From the NCBI RefSeq assembly GCF_016774335.1, contig NZ_JAETWA010000048.1, positions 1-64,000 on the forward strand: 64,000 nucleotides of DNA, given 5' to 3'. Position numbers and translations under genes: made by a program. Positions 63,000 to 64,000 of this stretch are shown piece after piece (position 1 is the first letter of the stretch; the number at the start of each line of letters is the position of its first letter). A model generated the notes under the pieces. It ran no database searches. It was given only the letters and a program-made list of their open reading frames with translations, and was not told where the DNA came from. This DNA comes from Luteimonas saliphila (GTDB taxonomy: Bacteria; Pseudomonadota; Gammaproteobacteria; Xanthomonadales; Xanthomonadaceae).

Positions 63000-64000
63000 T
63001 CAGGTGTCGCTGGCGGGCGCGTCGGTATCGGCCGCGGGTGGTGCCGGCGCGGGCGAGGCCGCAGGCGCCTGCCAGCCGCAGGTCTTGCCCTCGTTCTGCG
63101 TCTTCAGCCAGTCCTGCAGCGGCGCGAAGTACTCCAGCACCGCCGAGGCGTCCATCTGCTCGCCGCCGGTGAGTTCGGCCATCGTCCGCTGCCACGGCTG
63201 GCTGTTGCCCTTGGACAGCATCGCCCAGAACTTCTCGCCGGCCACCTTGTTGCCGGCGAAGCTGCATTGGTACAGCGGCCCCTGGTAGCCGGCGGCGTCG
63301 CACAGCGCCTTGTAGAACTGGAACTGCAGTACGTGCGAGAGGAAGTAGCGGGTGTACGGGGTGTTGCCCGGCACGTGGTATTTCGCGCCCGGATCGAAGA
63401 ACTCCTCGCCGCGCGGCGTGACCGGCGCCACACCCTGGTACTTCGCCTTCAGCTCCCACCATGCCTTGTTGTAGTCGGCCGGGGCGATCGAGCCGTCGAA
63501 CACGCCCCAGCGCCAGCGGTCGATCATCAGTCCGAACGGCAGGAACGACACCTTGGCCAGCGCCATACGCATCTGCGAGTTGATCAGCGCCTCGTTGCTG
63601 CGCTGCTGCTCGCCGACCAGGCCGATCGACTGCAGGTACGCCGGGGTCATCGACAGCACGATGGTGTCGCCGATCGCCTCGTGGAAGCCGTCGTGCGCGC
63701 CGCCCTGGAACATCGGCGGCAGCTTGTTGTAGGCGAGGTAGTAGTAGACGTGGCCGAGCTCGTGGTAGATGGTGGTGAAGTCTTCCTCGTTGGGCTTGAT
63801 GCACATCTTGGTGCGCACGTCGCCATCCATGTCCATGTCCCAGGCGCTGGCGTGGCAGACCACGTCGCGGTCGCGCGGCTTGATGAACTGGGTCTTTTCC
63901 CAGTAGCTGTCCGGCAGCTTGGGCATGCCCAGCGAGGTGTAGAACTCCTCCGCCTGTCGCGTCATCCGCTTGGCGTCCTCGAGCTGCGCGGTGCGCGCCA
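63000..64000 (-). CDS. M2-family (ACE-like) peptidyl-dipeptidase, 5' end outside window
   Basis: C-terminal ~333 residues; the start lies beyond 64000. The M2 zinc motif HELGHVYYYLAYN is present, with the third ligand Glu in GFHEAIGD, then WRWGVFDG, YFLSHVLQFQFYKALC and a Pro/Ala-rich tail. These are the features of bacterial angiotensin-converting-enzyme homologs (such as the Xanthomonas enzyme), normally periplasmic or membrane-anchored lipoproteins of ~670 residues that release C-terminal dipeptides. It is the third peptidase gene in this stretch. Confidence 0.93.
   Translation of the reverse strand, partial: ARTAQLEDAKRMTRQAEEFYTSLGMPKLPDSYWEKTQFIKPRDRDVVCHASAWDMDMDGDVRTKMCIKPNEEDFTTIYHELGHVYYYLAYNKLPPMFQGGAHDGFHEAIGDTIVLSMTPAYLQSIGLVGEQQRSNEALINSQMRMALAKVSFLPFGLMIDRWRWGVFDGSIAPADYNKAWWELKAKYQGVAPVTPRGEEFFDPGAKYHVPGNTPYTRYFLSHVLQFQFYKALCDAAGYQGPLYQCSFAGNKVAGEKFWAMLSKGNSQPWQRTMAELTGGEQMDASAVLEYFAPLQDWLKTQNEGKTCGWQAPAASPAPAPPAADTDAPASDT

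Overview
The window is about 64 kb of GC-rich, densely coding bacterial chromosome. Several traits point to the Xanthomonadaceae/Lysobacteraceae (a Lysobacter- or Luteimonas-like organism): a lexA-imuA-imuB-dnaE2 mutagenesis cassette, an ACE-like M2 dipeptidase, secreted serine and M28 peptidases, and families of GC-rich palindromic intergenic repeats of the 'GTAGGAGCG...' and 'GTAGCCCGG...' kinds. This placement is inference from gene content. No rRNA, tRNA, CRISPR array, insertion sequence or prophage was recognised.

Layout. 1-10.6 kb: mostly single genes (secreted alpha/beta hydrolase, parallel beta-helix protein, MliC-like lipoprotein, methyltransferase, glycine-zipper protein, YciE/F ferritin-like protein, small HD alarmone-hydrolase-like protein, and a coupled solute-binding-lipoprotein/cation-efflux pair). 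10.6-16 kb: signalling block with a double-KaiC ATPase overlapping a hybrid histidine kinase, and a PAS-PAS-HWE kinase coupled to a receiver protein. 16-21.7 kb: MFS exporter, cupin, a 5'-truncated TPR remnant, small disordered proteins, manganese catalase, host-attachment protein and thioredoxin. 21.8-28.6 kb: a lipid A/LPS-modification operon (LAB_N protein, GT2 transferase, EptA, ArnT-like transferase) divergent from an OmpR-type two-component pair. 28.7-37.5 kb: large KatE-type catalase, DUF899 protein, beta-propeller protein, TPR/HTH regulator, VOC protein, LuxR protein, a frameshifted RidA gene facing a LysR regulator, and a three-copy repeat array. 38-46 kb: Doc/AbrB toxin-antitoxin pair, then lexA-imuA-imuB-dnaE2 followed closely by an alkB-like gene. 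46-54 kb: a ~0.6 kb composite inverted repeat, GST, WYL regulator, FMN reductase, cupin/FAD oxidoreductase pair and a large PAS-EAL protein. 54-64 kb: gcvP under a tandem glycine riboswitch, a Bcr/CflA-like exporter, and three secreted peptidases, the last cut by the window edge.

Functional themes are oxidative and general stress defence (two catalases, ferritin-like protein, thioredoxin), envelope remodelling under a two-component system, SOS mutagenesis and alkylation repair, and extracellular proteolysis. The less ordinary observations are the repeat-derived in-frame expansion of imuA, the composite inverted repeat at 46.15-46.74 kb, a C-terminal tail shared by two adjacent secreted proteases, the repeat array that has copied the end of a LysR gene, and the doubly frameshifted RidA gene. 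No clear candidate for an undescribed multi-gene system was found. The nearest are the KaiC/hybrid-kinase module and the shared protease tail.
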